This document shows positions 16,963 through 25,987 of a stretch of 64,000 nt of DNA, in pieces. Under the pieces are notes generated by a model. That model made no database searches. It worked only from the letters and a program-made list of their open reading frames with translations, and was not told where the DNA came from. The translations under genes and the position numbers were made by a program. Numbering within the stretch: position 1 is the first letter of the stretch; each line of letters starts with the position of its first letter. The stretch comes from OAS926 sp035503715 (GTDB lineage: Bacteria > Pseudomonadota > Alphaproteobacteria > Rhizobiales > Rhizobiaceae). Where the stretch lies: NCBI GenBank assembly GCA_035503715.1, contig DATJTE010000155.1, forward strand, positions 19,507 to 83,506, read 5' to 3'.

Positions 16963-17370
16963 ATGTCCCGTTTTGACAATTCAGGCCCGTCCCAGCGCCA
17001 GTTGCGCGTTGGCGAGCAGGTGCGCCATGCTCTTTCAGACATGCTTCAGCGCGGCGAAGTCCGCGACGATCTTGTCGAGACGACGGTCATCTCGATCTCG
17101 GAAGTGCGCATGTCGCCCGATCTGAAGATCGCGACCGCCTTCGTCTCGCCGCTCGGCGCGAAGGACGATGCCGCCGTCATCGACGCGCTGAACCGGCACG
17201 CGAAGTTCATTCGCGGCCGGATGTCGCCGGCGCTTCGGCAGATGAAGTACATGCCGGAGTTCCGCTTCCGGCTCGACACCAGCTACGACAATTTCCAGAA
17301 GATCAACGATCTGCTGCACTCGCCCGAAGTGGCGCGCGATCTGGGGCACGACGAAGAGGACGAGAAATAG
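16963..17370 (+). CDS. rbfA: 30S ribosome-binding factor A
   Basis: Late 30S assembly and cold-adaptation factor. The 135-residue protein has the KH-like RbfA fold: SQRQLRVGEQVRHALSDML, TVISISEVRMSPDLKIATAFV and MKYMPEFRFRLDTSYDN. The ATG is preceded by AGGA. truB starts immediately after the stop, so the two are cotranscribed. Confidence 0.96.
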   Translation: MSRFDNSGPSQRQLRVGEQVRHALSDMLQRGEVRDDLVETTVISISEVRMSPDLKIATAFVSPLGAKDDAAVIDALNRHAKFIRGRMSPALRQMKYMPEFRFRLDTSYDNFQKINDLLHSPEVARDLGHDEEDEK

Positions 17371-18309
17371 ATGTCCCGCCGCGGCAAGAAAAAGGGCCGG
17401 CCGGTTTCCGGCTGGCTGATCCTCGACAAGCCGGTCGGCATGGGCTCCACCCAGGCGGTCTCCAAGGTGAAGTGGCTGTTCCAGGCGGAGAAGGCCGGCC
17501 ACGCCGGCACGCTCGACCCGCTGGCCTCCGGCATGCTGCCGATCGCGCTCGGCGAGGCGACGAAGACGGTGCCCTACGTCATGGACGGCGCCAAGATTTA
17601 CCGCTTCACGGTCGCCTGGGGCGAGGAGCGCTCGACCGACGACCTCGAAGGCCCGGTGACCGAGCGCTCCGACAAGCGGCCCGGTGAAGCAGACATCCGC
17701 GCGCTTCTGCCCAAATATACCGGCGTCATCATGCAGCGCCCGCCGCGCTTTTCGGCGGTGAAGATCGATGGCGAGCGCGCCTACGATCTGGCGCGTGAAG
17801 GCGAAGTGGTCGAGATCGCGGAACGCGAGATCGAGATCGGCCGGTTGGACCTGGTTTCCCACGATCCCGAGCGTTCTGTGTTCGAGGTCGAATGCGGCAA
17901 GGGAACCTATGTTCGCTCGCTGGCGCGCGACATGGGCCGCGACCTCGGTTGTTTCGGCCACGTCGCCGACCTGCGCCGCGTTTCGGTCGAGCCGTTCGAG
18001 CCCGAGGATCTGGTCACGATCGAAGAGCTCGAAGTCGCAATGCCGCGCCGCGAAGGCGAGGACGCACCGGACTATCGCGCGATTGATGACTATGTCATCG
18101 ACACGGTCGTCGCCCTGGATTGCCTGCCGCAGGTGGCGATCACGGACGATGCCGCCTCGCGCATCCGCCTCGGCAATCCGGTCATCATCCGCGGCCGCGA
18201 TGCTCCGGTCGAGGCCGAGGAGGCCTGCGCCACGGCGCGCGGCAAGCTGGTGGCGATCGGCGCGATCGAGGCCGGCATGTTCAAGCCAAAGCGGGTTTTT
18301 GCCGGCTGA
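17371..18309 (+). CDS. truB: tRNA pseudouridine(55) synthase
   Basis: Converts U55 of the tRNA T-loop to pseudouridine. The 312-residue protein carries the TruB catalytic motif GHAGTLDPLASGMLPIALGEATK with the nucleophilic Asp at about residue 49. It also has KIYRFTVAWGEERSTDDLEG, PPRFSAVKIDGERAYDLAREG and the Cys-containing ECGKGTYVRSLARDMG. It abuts rbfA with no gap. Confidence 0.97.
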   Translation: MSRRGKKKGRPVSGWLILDKPVGMGSTQAVSKVKWLFQAEKAGHAGTLDPLASGMLPIALGEATKTVPYVMDGAKIYRFTVAWGEERSTDDLEGPVTERSDKRPGEADIRALLPKYTGVIMQRPPRFSAVKIDGERAYDLAREGEVVEIAEREIEIGRLDLVSHDPERSVFEVECGKGTYVRSLARDMGRDLGCFGHVADLRRVSVEPFEPEDLVTIEELEVAMPRREGEDAPDYRAIDDYVIDTVVALDCLPQVAITDDAASRIRLGNPVIIRGRDAPVEAEEACATARGKLVAIGAIEAGMFKPKRVFAG

Positions 18310-18360
18310 GCAGAAAATGCTCTAGACTGTCGGAACAGTCTGATTTGCGCCGAGGCGGGC

Positions 18361-19455
18361 ATGGCAAAAACGGAACCGGTCAAAAAGCGGCTGCGCAAGG
18401 CCATCAAGCGGTCGCCCGTCGGTTCGTCGCCCGGCACGCTCGTCGCCGATCCGAACGCCGCCAAGACGGCGCTAACTCTGACGCTGATCTCGCCAGAGTC
18501 CTACCAAGTCATTGAAGATGCGAGCATAAGCGACCTGCAGGAGCAGCGCGGCAAATGGCCGATCATCTGGCTCGACTGCGTCGGGCTCGGCAATATCGAT
18601 CTCATCGTCGAGATCGGTGACCTGTTCGGCCTTCATCCGCTGGCGCTTGAGGATACGGTGAACGCCGGACAGCGGCCGAAGGTCGACTTCTATGAGGACC
18701 ACGCTTTCGTCATCGTCAGCATGATCGATGATCCGAAATCCAACCGGTACGAGCAGATATCCACCTTCTTCTGCGACGACTTCGTCATCACATTCCAGGA
18801 ACGGAAGGGCGACCCGTTCAATGCGGTGCGCAAGCGGATCGATTCCAGCAATCCCAACCGCATCCGCGAGCGCAAGGCAGACTACCTCGCCTATGCGCTA
18901 ATCGACGCCGTCGTGGACAGCTACTTTCCGATTATCGACGACGCCGGCGAAACAGTCGAAAAGATCGAGGACGAAATGCTGCAGCAGGCGGCGAAGCACC
19001 AGGTCCGCCAGTTGCATGTGTTTCGCCGCGACGCGATGGCGTTGAAGCGCGCCGTCTGGCCGCTGCGCGACGTACTCGCTGGCCTGACCCGCGCCGAGGT
19101 GCCTTTCATTCGCGCCGAGACGCGCGTGTTCCTGAACGATACGCTCGATCATTCGATCCGGTTGATCGAACTGGTCGAGACCCAGCGCGAAATGCTCACT
19201 GGCCTGATCGAAATGCACCTGTCGCTGACCCAGCAGCGAACAAATGAGATCATCAGCTTCCTGACGGTTGTCACCGCGATCTTCATCCCGCTGACATTCC
19301 TCGCCGGCATCTGGGGTATGAATTTCGACCCGTCGACCTCGCCCTGGAACATGCCGGAACTGCTGAGTTATTACGGCTACCCTGCCGCGCTGGGCTCCAT
19401 GCTTTTCGTGGCTCTGGGTCTGATAAGCTATTTCAAGTGGAAGAAGTGGCTGTAG
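18361..19455 (+). CDS. corA: CorA-family magnesium/cobalt transporter
   Basis: Homopentameric divalent-cation channel. The 364-residue protein has a large cytoplasmic domain with long helices (about 190-300) and two C-terminal transmembrane helices. The first helix ends with the selectivity motif GIWGMNFDP (GMN at about 321-323) and the second ends FKWKKWL. The first ~25 residues are strongly basic. It is about 50 bases after truB with no hairpin between them, but a functional link to the translation genes is not evident. Confidence 0.93.
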   Translation: MAKTEPVKKRLRKAIKRSPVGSSPGTLVADPNAAKTALTLTLISPESYQVIEDASISDLQEQRGKWPIIWLDCVGLGNIDLIVEIGDLFGLHPLALEDTVNAGQRPKVDFYEDHAFVIVSMIDDPKSNRYEQISTFFCDDFVITFQERKGDPFNAVRKRIDSSNPNRIRERKADYLAYALIDAVVDSYFPIIDDAGETVEKIEDEMLQQAAKHQVRQLHVFRRDAMALKRAVWPLRDVLAGLTRAEVPFIRAETRVFLNDTLDHSIRLIELVETQREMLTGLIEMHLSLTQQRTNEIISFLTVVTAIFIPLTFLAGIWGMNFDPSTSPWNMPELLSYYGYPAALGSMLFVALGLISYFKWKKWL

Positions 19456-19679
19456 TGCCTTCGAGCAACAACCAGGGATTGCATTCCCTAGCGTCCCGGC
19501 AATCCCCATCGGCTTCTTTGCCGGTTCCACAATAGTGCTGGCTTTTCCGGGAAACTTCCATTATATGCGCCGCAACATCGCGCCCGGAATAATATCCAAC
19601 GCGCTTTGTTCACCGGCCTCCGCTGGACGACATCCCGGCCGTGGGCGACCCCGTTCCTCCATTTGAAAGGAAGCGTCCG
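19456..19679 (+). promoter_or_regulatory. corA-rpsO intergenic region
   Basis: The gap holds an AGGGA/TCCCT hairpin just after corA and a CCGGCAA/TTGCCGG pair around 19497-19523, without a clear T tract. A TATATG hexamer near 19563 could be the -10 of an rpsO promoter, but no good -35 is visible. AAAGGAAG precedes the rpsO start codon. No gene is seen. Confidence 0.35.
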
Positions 19680-19949
19680 ATGTCGATTACTGCAGAGCGT
19701 AAACAGGCCTTGATGGCCGAATTTGCAACCGCCAAGGGCGACACAGGTTCGCCTGAAGTGCAGATTGCCATCTATTCCGAGCGTATCAAGAACCTGACCG
19801 AGCATTTCAAGGGCCACGTGAAGGATAACCATTCCCGTCGCGGCCTGCTCAAACTTGTGTCGTCGCGTCGCAGTCTCCTCGACTATCTCAAGGCGAAGGA
19901 TGAAGGCCGCTACTCGGCTCTGATCGAAAAGCTCGGCCTGCGCCGTTAA
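19680..19949 (+). CDS. rpsO: 30S ribosomal protein S15
   Basis: The 89-residue S15 (MSITAERKQALMAEFA, GDTGSPEVQIAIYSERI, DNHSRRGLLKLVSSRRSLLDYL) binds the central domain of 16S rRNA. Its length matches the family exactly when the ATG after AAAGGAAG is used. As in many bacteria it is followed by pnp. Confidence 0.98.
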   Translation: MSITAERKQALMAEFATAKGDTGSPEVQIAIYSERIKNLTEHFKGHVKDNHSRRGLLKLVSSRRSLLDYLKAKDEGRYSALIEKLGLRR

Positions 19950-19958
19950 TTGCTGACC

Positions 19959-19983
19959 GGCGGGTTTCTTCTGGAAATCCGCC
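19959..19983 (+). terminator. Stem-loop after rpsO
   Basis: GGCGGGTTTC pairs with GGAAATCCGCC across a TTCT loop, with one G-T wobble. It lies 10 bases after the rpsO stop. No T run follows, so it may be a processing or partial termination signal between rpsO and pnp. Confidence 0.45.
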
Positions 19984-20268
19984 GATTGCTTATCCTGGAA
20001 CCGTGAAATTCGGGTCCGCCGGACCAAAACCCTATCCCGGGGAAGAGGTCCAAAGCGTCCAACCATCACAGGGATTGCTGGACGCGCTCCATGGACAGTC
20101 ATGGGGCAGGATTGCAGGCCGCTCGCGAGGCACCTTGGGCAACCCATGTGCCGTGCGGCAACCCGAGCGCCCCGTTGTCTTGCCCGTGGCTCGTCCGCAA
20201 CGAAGCCCTAGGGACATGCTCGCGCCGCTGGATGCGGCAGCGGGCTTCCCGCTTAGCAAGGACAAGAA
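19984..20268 (+). promoter_or_regulatory. pnp leader region
   Basis: A 285-base untranslated gap before pnp holds a GGTCC/GGACC hairpin near 20014 and an AGCGGG(20239-20244)/CCCGCT(20248-20253) hairpin next to the AAGGA ribosome-binding site. Enterobacterial pnp is autoregulated through RNase III cleavage of a leader stem; a comparable role here is inference. A GTG-started frame crossing into pnp was judged spurious. Confidence 0.4.
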
Positions 20269-22416
20269 ATGTTCAATCATCACAAAGTGGAAATCGACTG
20301 GGCCGGCCGCAAGCTGACGCTGGAGACCGGCAAGATCGCGCGTCAGGCCGACGGCGCGGTTCTGGCGACCTACGGCGAGACCGTGGTTCTGGCCACTGTC
20401 GTCTCGATGAAAGAGCCGAAGCCCGGCCTCGACTTCTTTCCGCTGACCGTCAACTACCAGGAAAAGACCTACGCCGCCGGCAAGATCCCAGGCGGCTATT
20501 TCAAGCGTGAAGGCCGTCCGTCCGAGAAGGAAACGCTGGTTTCCCGCCTGATCGACCGTCCGATCCGCCCGCTTTTCGCTGACGGCTACAAGAACGACAC
20601 GCAGATTGTCGTGACCGTCGTCCAGCACGATCTGGAGAACGACCCGGACATTCTGGCGATTGTCGCCACCTCGGCTGCGCTGACGCTGTCCGGCGTTCCG
20701 TTCATGGGCCCGATCGGTGGCGCCCGCGTCGGCTACATCAACGGCGAATATGTGCTGAACCCGCATATCGACGAAATGCAGGAATCGAAGCTCGACCTCG
20801 TCGTCGCCGGCACGGGCGATGCGGTGCTGATGGTCGAGTCGGAAGCCAAGGAACTGCCTGAAGACGTCATGCTCGGCGCCGTGATGTTCGGCCACAAGGG
20901 CTTCCAGCCCGTCCTCAACGCCATCATCAAGCTGGCCGAAGTTGCCGCCAAAGACGCGCGCGACTTCACGCCCCCGAGCTTCGGCGCTCTGGAATCCGAC
21001 ATGCTGAAGCTGGTCGAGGACGATCTGCGCGCCGCCTACAAGAATGTCGACAAACAGAAGCGTTCCGCCGCGGTCGACGCCGTCAAGGCGAAGGTCAAGG
21101 AAACCTTCTCGCCAAAGGACGACGAGACTCCGCTCTACACCAGCGAGCAGGTTGGCTCGGTGTTCAAGGACCTGCAGGCGAAGATCGTCCGCTGGAACAT
21201 CCTCGACACCAAGTCGCGCATCGATGGCCGCGATCTCTCGACCGTTCGCCCGATCGTTTCGGAAGTCGGCCTCCTGCCGCGCACGCACGGCTCCGCACTG
21301 TTCACCCGCGGCGAGACGCAGGCGATCGTTGTCGCGACGCTCGGCACTGGCGAGGACGAGCAGTACGTCGACGCGCTGACCGGCATGTACAAGGAGACCT
21401 TCCTCCTCCACTACAACTTCCCGCCCTATTCGGTGGGTGAGACGGGCCGCATGGGTTCGCCGGGACGCCGCGAAATCGGCCACGGCAAGCTCGCCTGGCG
21501 CGCCATCCGTCCGATGCTCCCGGCGGCGGAAGCGTTTCCGTATACGCTCCGCGTGGTCTCAGAGATCACCGAGTCGAACGGTTCGTCCTCGATGGCGACC
21601 GTCTGCGGCACCTCGCTGGCGCTCATGGACGCAGGCGTTCCGCTGCAGAAGCCGGTGGCTGGTATCGCGATGGGCCTGATCAAGGAAGGTGACCGTTTCG
21701 CGGTGCTCTCCGACATCCTCGGCGACGAGGATCATCTCGGCGACATGGACTTCAAAGTGGCCGGCACGACCAATGGCATCACCGCGCTGCAGATGGACAT
21801 CAAGATCGACGGCATCACCGAAGAGATCATGAAGGTGGCGCTGGCTCAGGCCAAGGATGGCCGGATCCACATCCTCGGCGAGATGGGCAAGGCGATCTCC
21901 GAGGGCCGTTCCGAGCTTGGCGAGTTCGCGCCGCGCATCGAGGTCATGCACATCCCGACCGACAAGATCCGCGACGTGATCGGCTCGGGCGGCAAGGTCA
22001 TCCGCGAGATCGTCGAGAAGACCGGCGCCAAGATCAACATTGAGGACGACGGCACGGTGAAGATCGCTTCGTCGAACGCCAAGGAGATCGAGGCGGCCAA
22101 GAAGTGGATCCACACGATCGTCGCCGAGCCGGAAGTCGGCGAGATCTACGAAGGCACGGTCGTGAAGACCGCGGACTTCGGCGCCTTCGTCAACTTCTTC
22201 GGGCCGAAGGACGGCCTGGTCCACATCTCGCAGCTCGCCAACGAGCGCGTGCAGAAGACCACCGACGTCGTCAAAGAGGGCCAGAAGGTCTGGGTCAAGC
22301 TGATGGGCTTCGACGAGCGCGGCAAGGTCCGCCTCTCCATGAAGGTCGTCGACCAGGAGACCGGCAAGGAAATCGTCCGGGAGAAGAAGGAAGAGACCGC
22401 GGAAGACGCGGCCTAA
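20269..22416 (+). CDS. pnp: Polyribonucleotide nucleotidyltransferase
   Basis: Phosphorolytic 3'-5' exoribonuclease of the RNA degradosome. The 715-residue protein has two RNase PH domains (GKIPGGYFKREGRPSEKETL; MGSPGRREIGHGKLAWRAI; SSSMATVCGTSLALMDAGVP), a KH domain (IGSGGKVIREIVEKTGAKINI) and an S1 domain (GEIYEGTVVKTADFGAFVNF). AAGGA precedes the ATG. A strong terminator follows. Confidence 0.98.
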   Translation: MFNHHKVEIDWAGRKLTLETGKIARQADGAVLATYGETVVLATVVSMKEPKPGLDFFPLTVNYQEKTYAAGKIPGGYFKREGRPSEKETLVSRLIDRPIRPLFADGYKNDTQIVVTVVQHDLENDPDILAIVATSAALTLSGVPFMGPIGGARVGYINGEYVLNPHIDEMQESKLDLVVAGTGDAVLMVESEAKELPEDVMLGAVMFGHKGFQPVLNAIIKLAEVAAKDARDFTPPSFGALESDMLKLVEDDLRAAYKNVDKQKRSAAVDAVKAKVKETFSPKDDETPLYTSEQVGSVFKDLQAKIVRWNILDTKSRIDGRDLSTVRPIVSEVGLLPRTHGSALFTRGETQAIVVATLGTGEDEQYVDALTGMYKETFLLHYNFPPYSVGETGRMGSPGRREIGHGKLAWRAIRPMLPAAEAFPYTLRVVSEITESNGSSSMATVCGTSLALMDAGVPLQKPVAGIAMGLIKEGDRFAVLSDILGDEDHLGDMDFKVAGTTNGITALQMDIKIDGITEEIMKVALAQAKDGRIHILGEMGKAISEGRSELGEFAPRIEVMHIPTDKIRDVIGSGGKVIREIVEKTGAKINIEDDGTVKIASSNAKEIEAAKKWIHTIVAEPEVGEIYEGTVVKTADFGAFVNFFGPKDGLVHISQLANERVQKTTDVVKEGQKVWVKLMGFDERGKVRLSMKVVDQETGKEIVREKKEETAEDAA

Positions 22417-22438
22417 ATCCTTCTCCATCCAGATTGAA

Positions 22439-22470
22439 GGGCGCGGTCAAAGCCGCGCCCTTTGCTTTTT
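22439..22470 (+). terminator. Rho-independent terminator after pnp
   Basis: An 8-bp perfect GC-rich stem GGGCGCGG/CCGCGCCC with a TCAAAG loop, followed by TTTGCTTTTT. It ends the rpsO-pnp unit just before the methyltransferase gene. Confidence 0.85.
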
Positions 22471-22494
22471 CGGAAACATCGCTACACCGACGCC

Positions 22495-23514
22495 ATGAGC
22501 CGCGACGCGCTGAAGACGCTTTTCCATCCCTTCGAGAAGGGTGACATCGAGGTTCCGGCGTCAACAGGCGATGTTCTCTTCCTCGGCGCGGAACCGGGTT
22601 TTTCGCTGCCGCAGGATTTCCCGCGGGCGCTCCATGCGGTGCAGGGATTTCGTCCCGATTTCCTGAGGCTAAAGGCGAGCGGATACGATGCCGTGCCGCA
22701 GCTGCTCTCCGGTAGACGCTTCGATCTAACGCTCGTGCTGTCTGGCCGGCACCGTGGGCAGAACGAACTCCGGATCGCGGCCGCGCTTCGCGCGACGTCT
22801 CCCGGTGGCTTGATCGTCGTTGCTGGCAGCAAAGGCGAAGGTGCCGCGAGTCTGAAGAAGCGGCTGGAGGCACTCACGGCAATCGCCGGTTCCGAGCCAA
22901 AATATCACGGGCTGGCCTTCTGGTTTCATCGTCCGGAGGACGCCACAGTGGTCGAAGCGATCCTGCGTTCGGAGAACACCGGGCTGACGGTCGAAGGTCG
23001 GTTCGCAACCGCGCCCGGCATGTTCTCGCATGACCGCATCGATCCCGGCTCGCACATGCTGGCCGAGCACCTGCCGGACAATCTCTCCGGCAATATTGCC
23101 GATTTCTGCGCCGGCTGGGGGTATCTCGCCGCGAACGTCGCGGAGCGCTGCCCGTCCGTGCGATCAATCGATCTCTACGAAGCCGATTTCGAGTCCCTTG
23201 AGGCAGCGAAGCAAAATCTTGGCGATGTATCGCCGGAGACGAAGTTCTTCTGGCACGATCTGCTTTCAGAACCCGTTGGCGAACGTTACGACGCGATCGT
23301 CATGAACCCGCCGTTTCACGCGGGTCGCGCCGCCGAACCGAACATGGGGCAGGGGATGATCGCGGTTGCAGCAAAGTCGCTGAAGAAAGGCGGCAGGCTT
23401 CTGATGGTCGCCAACCGCCGTCTGCCCTATGAACAAATTCTCGAAACGGCCTTTGCCGAATTTTCAGAGATCGCCGGCGATAAGGCGTTCAAGGTTTTGA
23501 TGGCGCGGCGCTAG
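22495..23514 (+). CDS. rsmC: Class I SAM methyltransferase, RsmC-like
   Basis: A 339-residue protein with the two-domain plan of RsmC, which methylates G1207 of 16S rRNA. The N-terminal half is a non-catalytic methyltransferase-like domain. The C-terminal half carries the SAM motif ADFCAGWGYLAANVAE (about 200), the acidic DLYEAD and the catalytic NPPFHAGRAAEPNMGQ (about 272). The ATG at 22495 is chosen for domain fit, since the upstream frame runs into the pnp terminator. RlmG-like specificity cannot be excluded. Confidence 0.85.
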   Translation: MSRDALKTLFHPFEKGDIEVPASTGDVLFLGAEPGFSLPQDFPRALHAVQGFRPDFLRLKASGYDAVPQLLSGRRFDLTLVLSGRHRGQNELRIAAALRATSPGGLIVVAGSKGEGAASLKKRLEALTAIAGSEPKYHGLAFWFHRPEDATVVEAILRSENTGLTVEGRFATAPGMFSHDRIDPGSHMLAEHLPDNLSGNIADFCAGWGYLAANVAERCPSVRSIDLYEADFESLEAAKQNLGDVSPETKFFWHDLLSEPVGERYDAIVMNPPFHAGRAAEPNMGQGMIAVAAKSLKKGGRLLMVANRRLPYEQILETAFAEFSEIAGDKAFKVLMARR

Positions 23515-23518
23515 CCGT

Positions 23519-25072
23519 TCAGTGCAGAGCGCCTGCCGCGACCCTCAGGCTTGCGTGATGAGCCGTCCGCGTCTCGCCGCCGCGTCTCGCCAGTGGCGCT
23601 GGCTTTCCGAACAGATAGCCCTGCACGACCTGACATCCGGCGGCCTTGAGCAGGCTCGCCTGGCTCTCGGTCTCGACACCCTCGGCGATTGTGTGGACGC
23701 CCAGCGCGCGCGACAGCCCGACAATCGTGGAGACAACCGCGCCGGAACTGGTGTCCGTTTCCATCCGGCTGACGAACGAACGGTCGATCTTCAGTTTCTG
23801 AAACGAGAAATCGATGAGATAGCTCAGGTTGGAGTAGCCCGTGCCGAAATCATCGACGGCGACGGAAAGGCCCATCTCGCTGAGCTGCTTGAGCACAGCG
23901 GCCGCTCGCTCGCGGTCCTGCATCATCGCTGTTTCGGTAACCTCGAGCTCAAGCCGCTGCGGTTTGATCCCGGTCGTCTTCATCACATCCTGGACGACGC
24001 CGATGAAATCCTTGGCCATGAACTGGACCGGCGAGATGTTGACCGCGACGAAACAGTCATCCGGCAGATGTTGCGCGTCAGTGCACGCCTGGCGCAGCAC
24101 CCATTTGCCGATTGGCAGGATCATGCCGGTCTCTTCCGCGATCGGGATGAACTCAATGGGTGGGATCATGCCGCGCTCGGGATGTTTCCAGCGGATCAGC
24201 GCCTCGTAGCCGACGATCCGTCCGGACGTAAGTTCAAGCTGCGGTTGATAGTGCAGGTCAAAATCGCCGCGTTCGAACGCGTTGTGCAGCTCCGACTCGA
24301 TCCACTGCCGGTAGTCGGCCACCTGGCCCATCTCGGCATGGAAGATCGACCAGTTGCCGACACCTGCGGCGCGTGCGTTCTGCAGCGCAAGGTTGGAGCG
24401 CCTGAGCAGCGTTGCGGGATCGTTGCCGTCTTTCGGCATCGCGACGATGCCGACGGAAACGTTGACGGATTGCAGATGCGACTTGAGCTGATAGGGCTCC
24501 ATCAGGCTTTCGATCAGCAGCTCCGCGACACTCTCCATGGAGGCCAGCGCCCGATTGTCGGGATAGAGCACCGCGAATTCGCCTGCACCGATGCGGCCGA
24601 TTACAAGGCCTTTCGGCAAAGCCTCCTTCAGCCGGCTGGCAAACGCCCGGATGAGGTCGTCGCCTTGCGCATATCCGATTGAATCATTGATCTGTTTAAA
24701 GCGATCGATGTCGATATCGATCAGGAAAACGGGTTCCCCGGTCTTGGCGATCCGAGACAGAGCCTCCGCGATCTTGCCGACCATGGCTGTCCGCGCATAC
24801 AGGCCGGTGAGCTTGTCGAAATGCGTTTCCTTGTAGACATATTCGGCGGATTCATCGATGCCGGCAAAGAAAGAGAGCGCCGCACCCGCAGCCGCCAGCG
24901 CGCACAAGGACGCGACGATCGCGCTGACCACGGATGTCGGCAGCCCAATGATGTCGGTGCCGAATGCATAGCGTAGCCCCCAGAGGCCGAGCACGAAGCT
25001 GCCCAGGCCCGACGCACCGATCGTGATCAGCCGAAAGGCCGTGCTTCGGTTCGGGTTGGCGGTCACCTGCAT
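23519..25072 (-). CDS. Membrane GGDEF/EAL protein, probable c-di-GMP phosphodiesterase
   Basis: A 517-residue protein with two N-terminal transmembrane helices (about 15-35 and 43-69), a GGDEF domain (about 84-245) and an EAL domain (about 257-500). The GGDEF signature is changed to GAGEF (residues 162-166), losing the second Gly and Asp, so cyclase activity is unlikely. The EAL domain keeps YEALIRWKHP, VNISPVQF, LEVTETAM, VDDFGTGYSNLSYL, KIDRSFV and AEGVE, consistent with active phosphodiesterase. The GGDEF domain may serve as a GTP sensor (inference). It is convergent with rsmC. Confidence 0.92.
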   Translation of the reverse strand: MQVTANPNRSTAFRLITIGASGLGSFVLGLWGLRYAFGTDIIGLPTSVVSAIVASLCALAAAGAALSFFAGIDESAEYVYKETHFDKLTGLYARTAMVGKIAEALSRIAKTGEPVFLIDIDIDRFKQINDSIGYAQGDDLIRAFASRLKEALPKGLVIGRIGAGEFAVLYPDNRALASMESVAELLIESLMEPYQLKSHLQSVNVSVGIVAMPKDGNDPATLLRRSNLALQNARAAGVGNWSIFHAEMGQVADYRQWIESELHNAFERGDFDLHYQPQLELTSGRIVGYEALIRWKHPERGMIPPIEFIPIAEETGMILPIGKWVLRQACTDAQHLPDDCFVAVNISPVQFMAKDFIGVVQDVMKTTGIKPQRLELEVTETAMMQDRERAAAVLKQLSEMGLSVAVDDFGTGYSNLSYLIDFSFQKLKIDRSFVSRMETDTSSGAVVSTIVGLSRALGVHTIAEGVETESQASLLKAAGCQVVQGYLFGKPAPLARRGGETRTAHHASLRVAAGALH

Positions 25073-25165
25073 GAGAAAATCCCTGCCCTGAATGCAGTGC
25101 TAGGGGGAATCCTCTTAAAAACGGTTTCCGGGAATAACTCGAATTTTACAGGTGAAAAGATTTCG

Positions 25166-25978
25166 CTAATCGCGGCCTTCGCCGGTTGCCTTCAGCTCTT
25201 CCAGCGTCGGCATCGAAACGACGTGATAGCCGGAATCGACATAGAGGATTTCGCCAGTGACGCCGCCTGACAGATCAGAGAGCAGATAGAGCGCCGAGCC
25301 GCCGATCTCTTCGAGCGTGACCGGTCGGCGCAGCGGCGAATTGCGCTGCTGGAAGGAGAACATGTAGCGCGCGTCCGAAATGCCTGCGCCTGCAAGTGTG
25401 CGCACCGGACCGGCAGAGATCGCGTTCACGCGGATGTTGCGTGGACCGTAGTCGCTGGCGAGATAGCGCACGCTGGCTTCGAGGCCGGCTTTCGCAACGC
25501 CCATCACATTGTAGTTCGGCATGACGCGCACCGAACCGGCATAAGTCAGCGTGATCATCGCGCCGCCATTCAGCATCAGTGCCGCGGCTTTGCGCGCCAC
25601 CTCGGTGAACGAGTAGCAGGAGATCACCATGGTGCGGACGAAATTGTCCTTGCTGGTGTCGGCGTAGAGGCCCTTCAGCTCGTTCTTGTCGGAAAAACCG
25701 ATCGCGTGGACGATAAAGTCGAGCGAACCCCACTCATTGCCGAGCGCCTGGAACACGCTGTCGACCGACACGCTGTCCTCGACATCGCAGGGCAGAACGA
25801 GCTTGGCGCCCACCTTCTCGGCCAGTGGCTTGACGCGTTTGCCGAACGCCTCGCCCTGATAGGTGAAGGCCATCTCGGCCCCTTGCGCGGCAAGGCTCTG
25901 CGCGATGCCCCAGGCGATCGAATGATCGTTCGCGACGCCCATGATGAGCCCGCGTTTGCCCTTCATAAGATCAGTCAT
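25166..25978 (-). CDS. fabI: Enoyl-[acyl-carrier-protein] reductase (NADH)
   Basis: Performs the last reduction of each fatty-acid elongation cycle. The 270-residue SDR-type enzyme has the nucleotide-binding GVANDHSIAWGIAQSLA, the active-site Tyr about 146 (TLTYAGSV), and Tyr156-X6-Lys163 in YNVMGVAK, the same spacing as E. coli FabI. It is 9 bases downstream of fabB, the last gene of the fabA-fabB-fabI unit. Confidence 0.96.
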   Translation of the reverse strand: MTDLMKGKRGLIMGVANDHSIAWGIAQSLAAQGAEMAFTYQGEAFGKRVKPLAEKVGAKLVLPCDVEDSVSVDSVFQALGNEWGSLDFIVHAIGFSDKNELKGLYADTSKDNFVRTMVISCYSFTEVARKAAALMLNGGAMITLTYAGSVRVMPNYNVMGVAKAGLEASVRYLASDYGPRNIRVNAISAGPVRTLAGAGISDARYMFSFQQRNSPLRRPVTLEEIGGSALYLLSDLSGGVTGEILYVDSGYHVVSMPTLEELKATGEGRD

Positions 25979-25987
25979 GAGCAGCTC

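Noticed and set aside
14219..16963. A 914-codon minus-strand open frame across infB
   Set aside because: It is the shadow of a high-GC gene: infB on the plus strand has all IF-2 motifs, and the minus-strand product is Arg/Asp/His-rich with no domain.
20003..20317. A GTG-started 104-codon frame in the pnp leader
   Set aside because: It runs out of frame into pnp, has no similarity, and the start lacks a ribosome-binding site.
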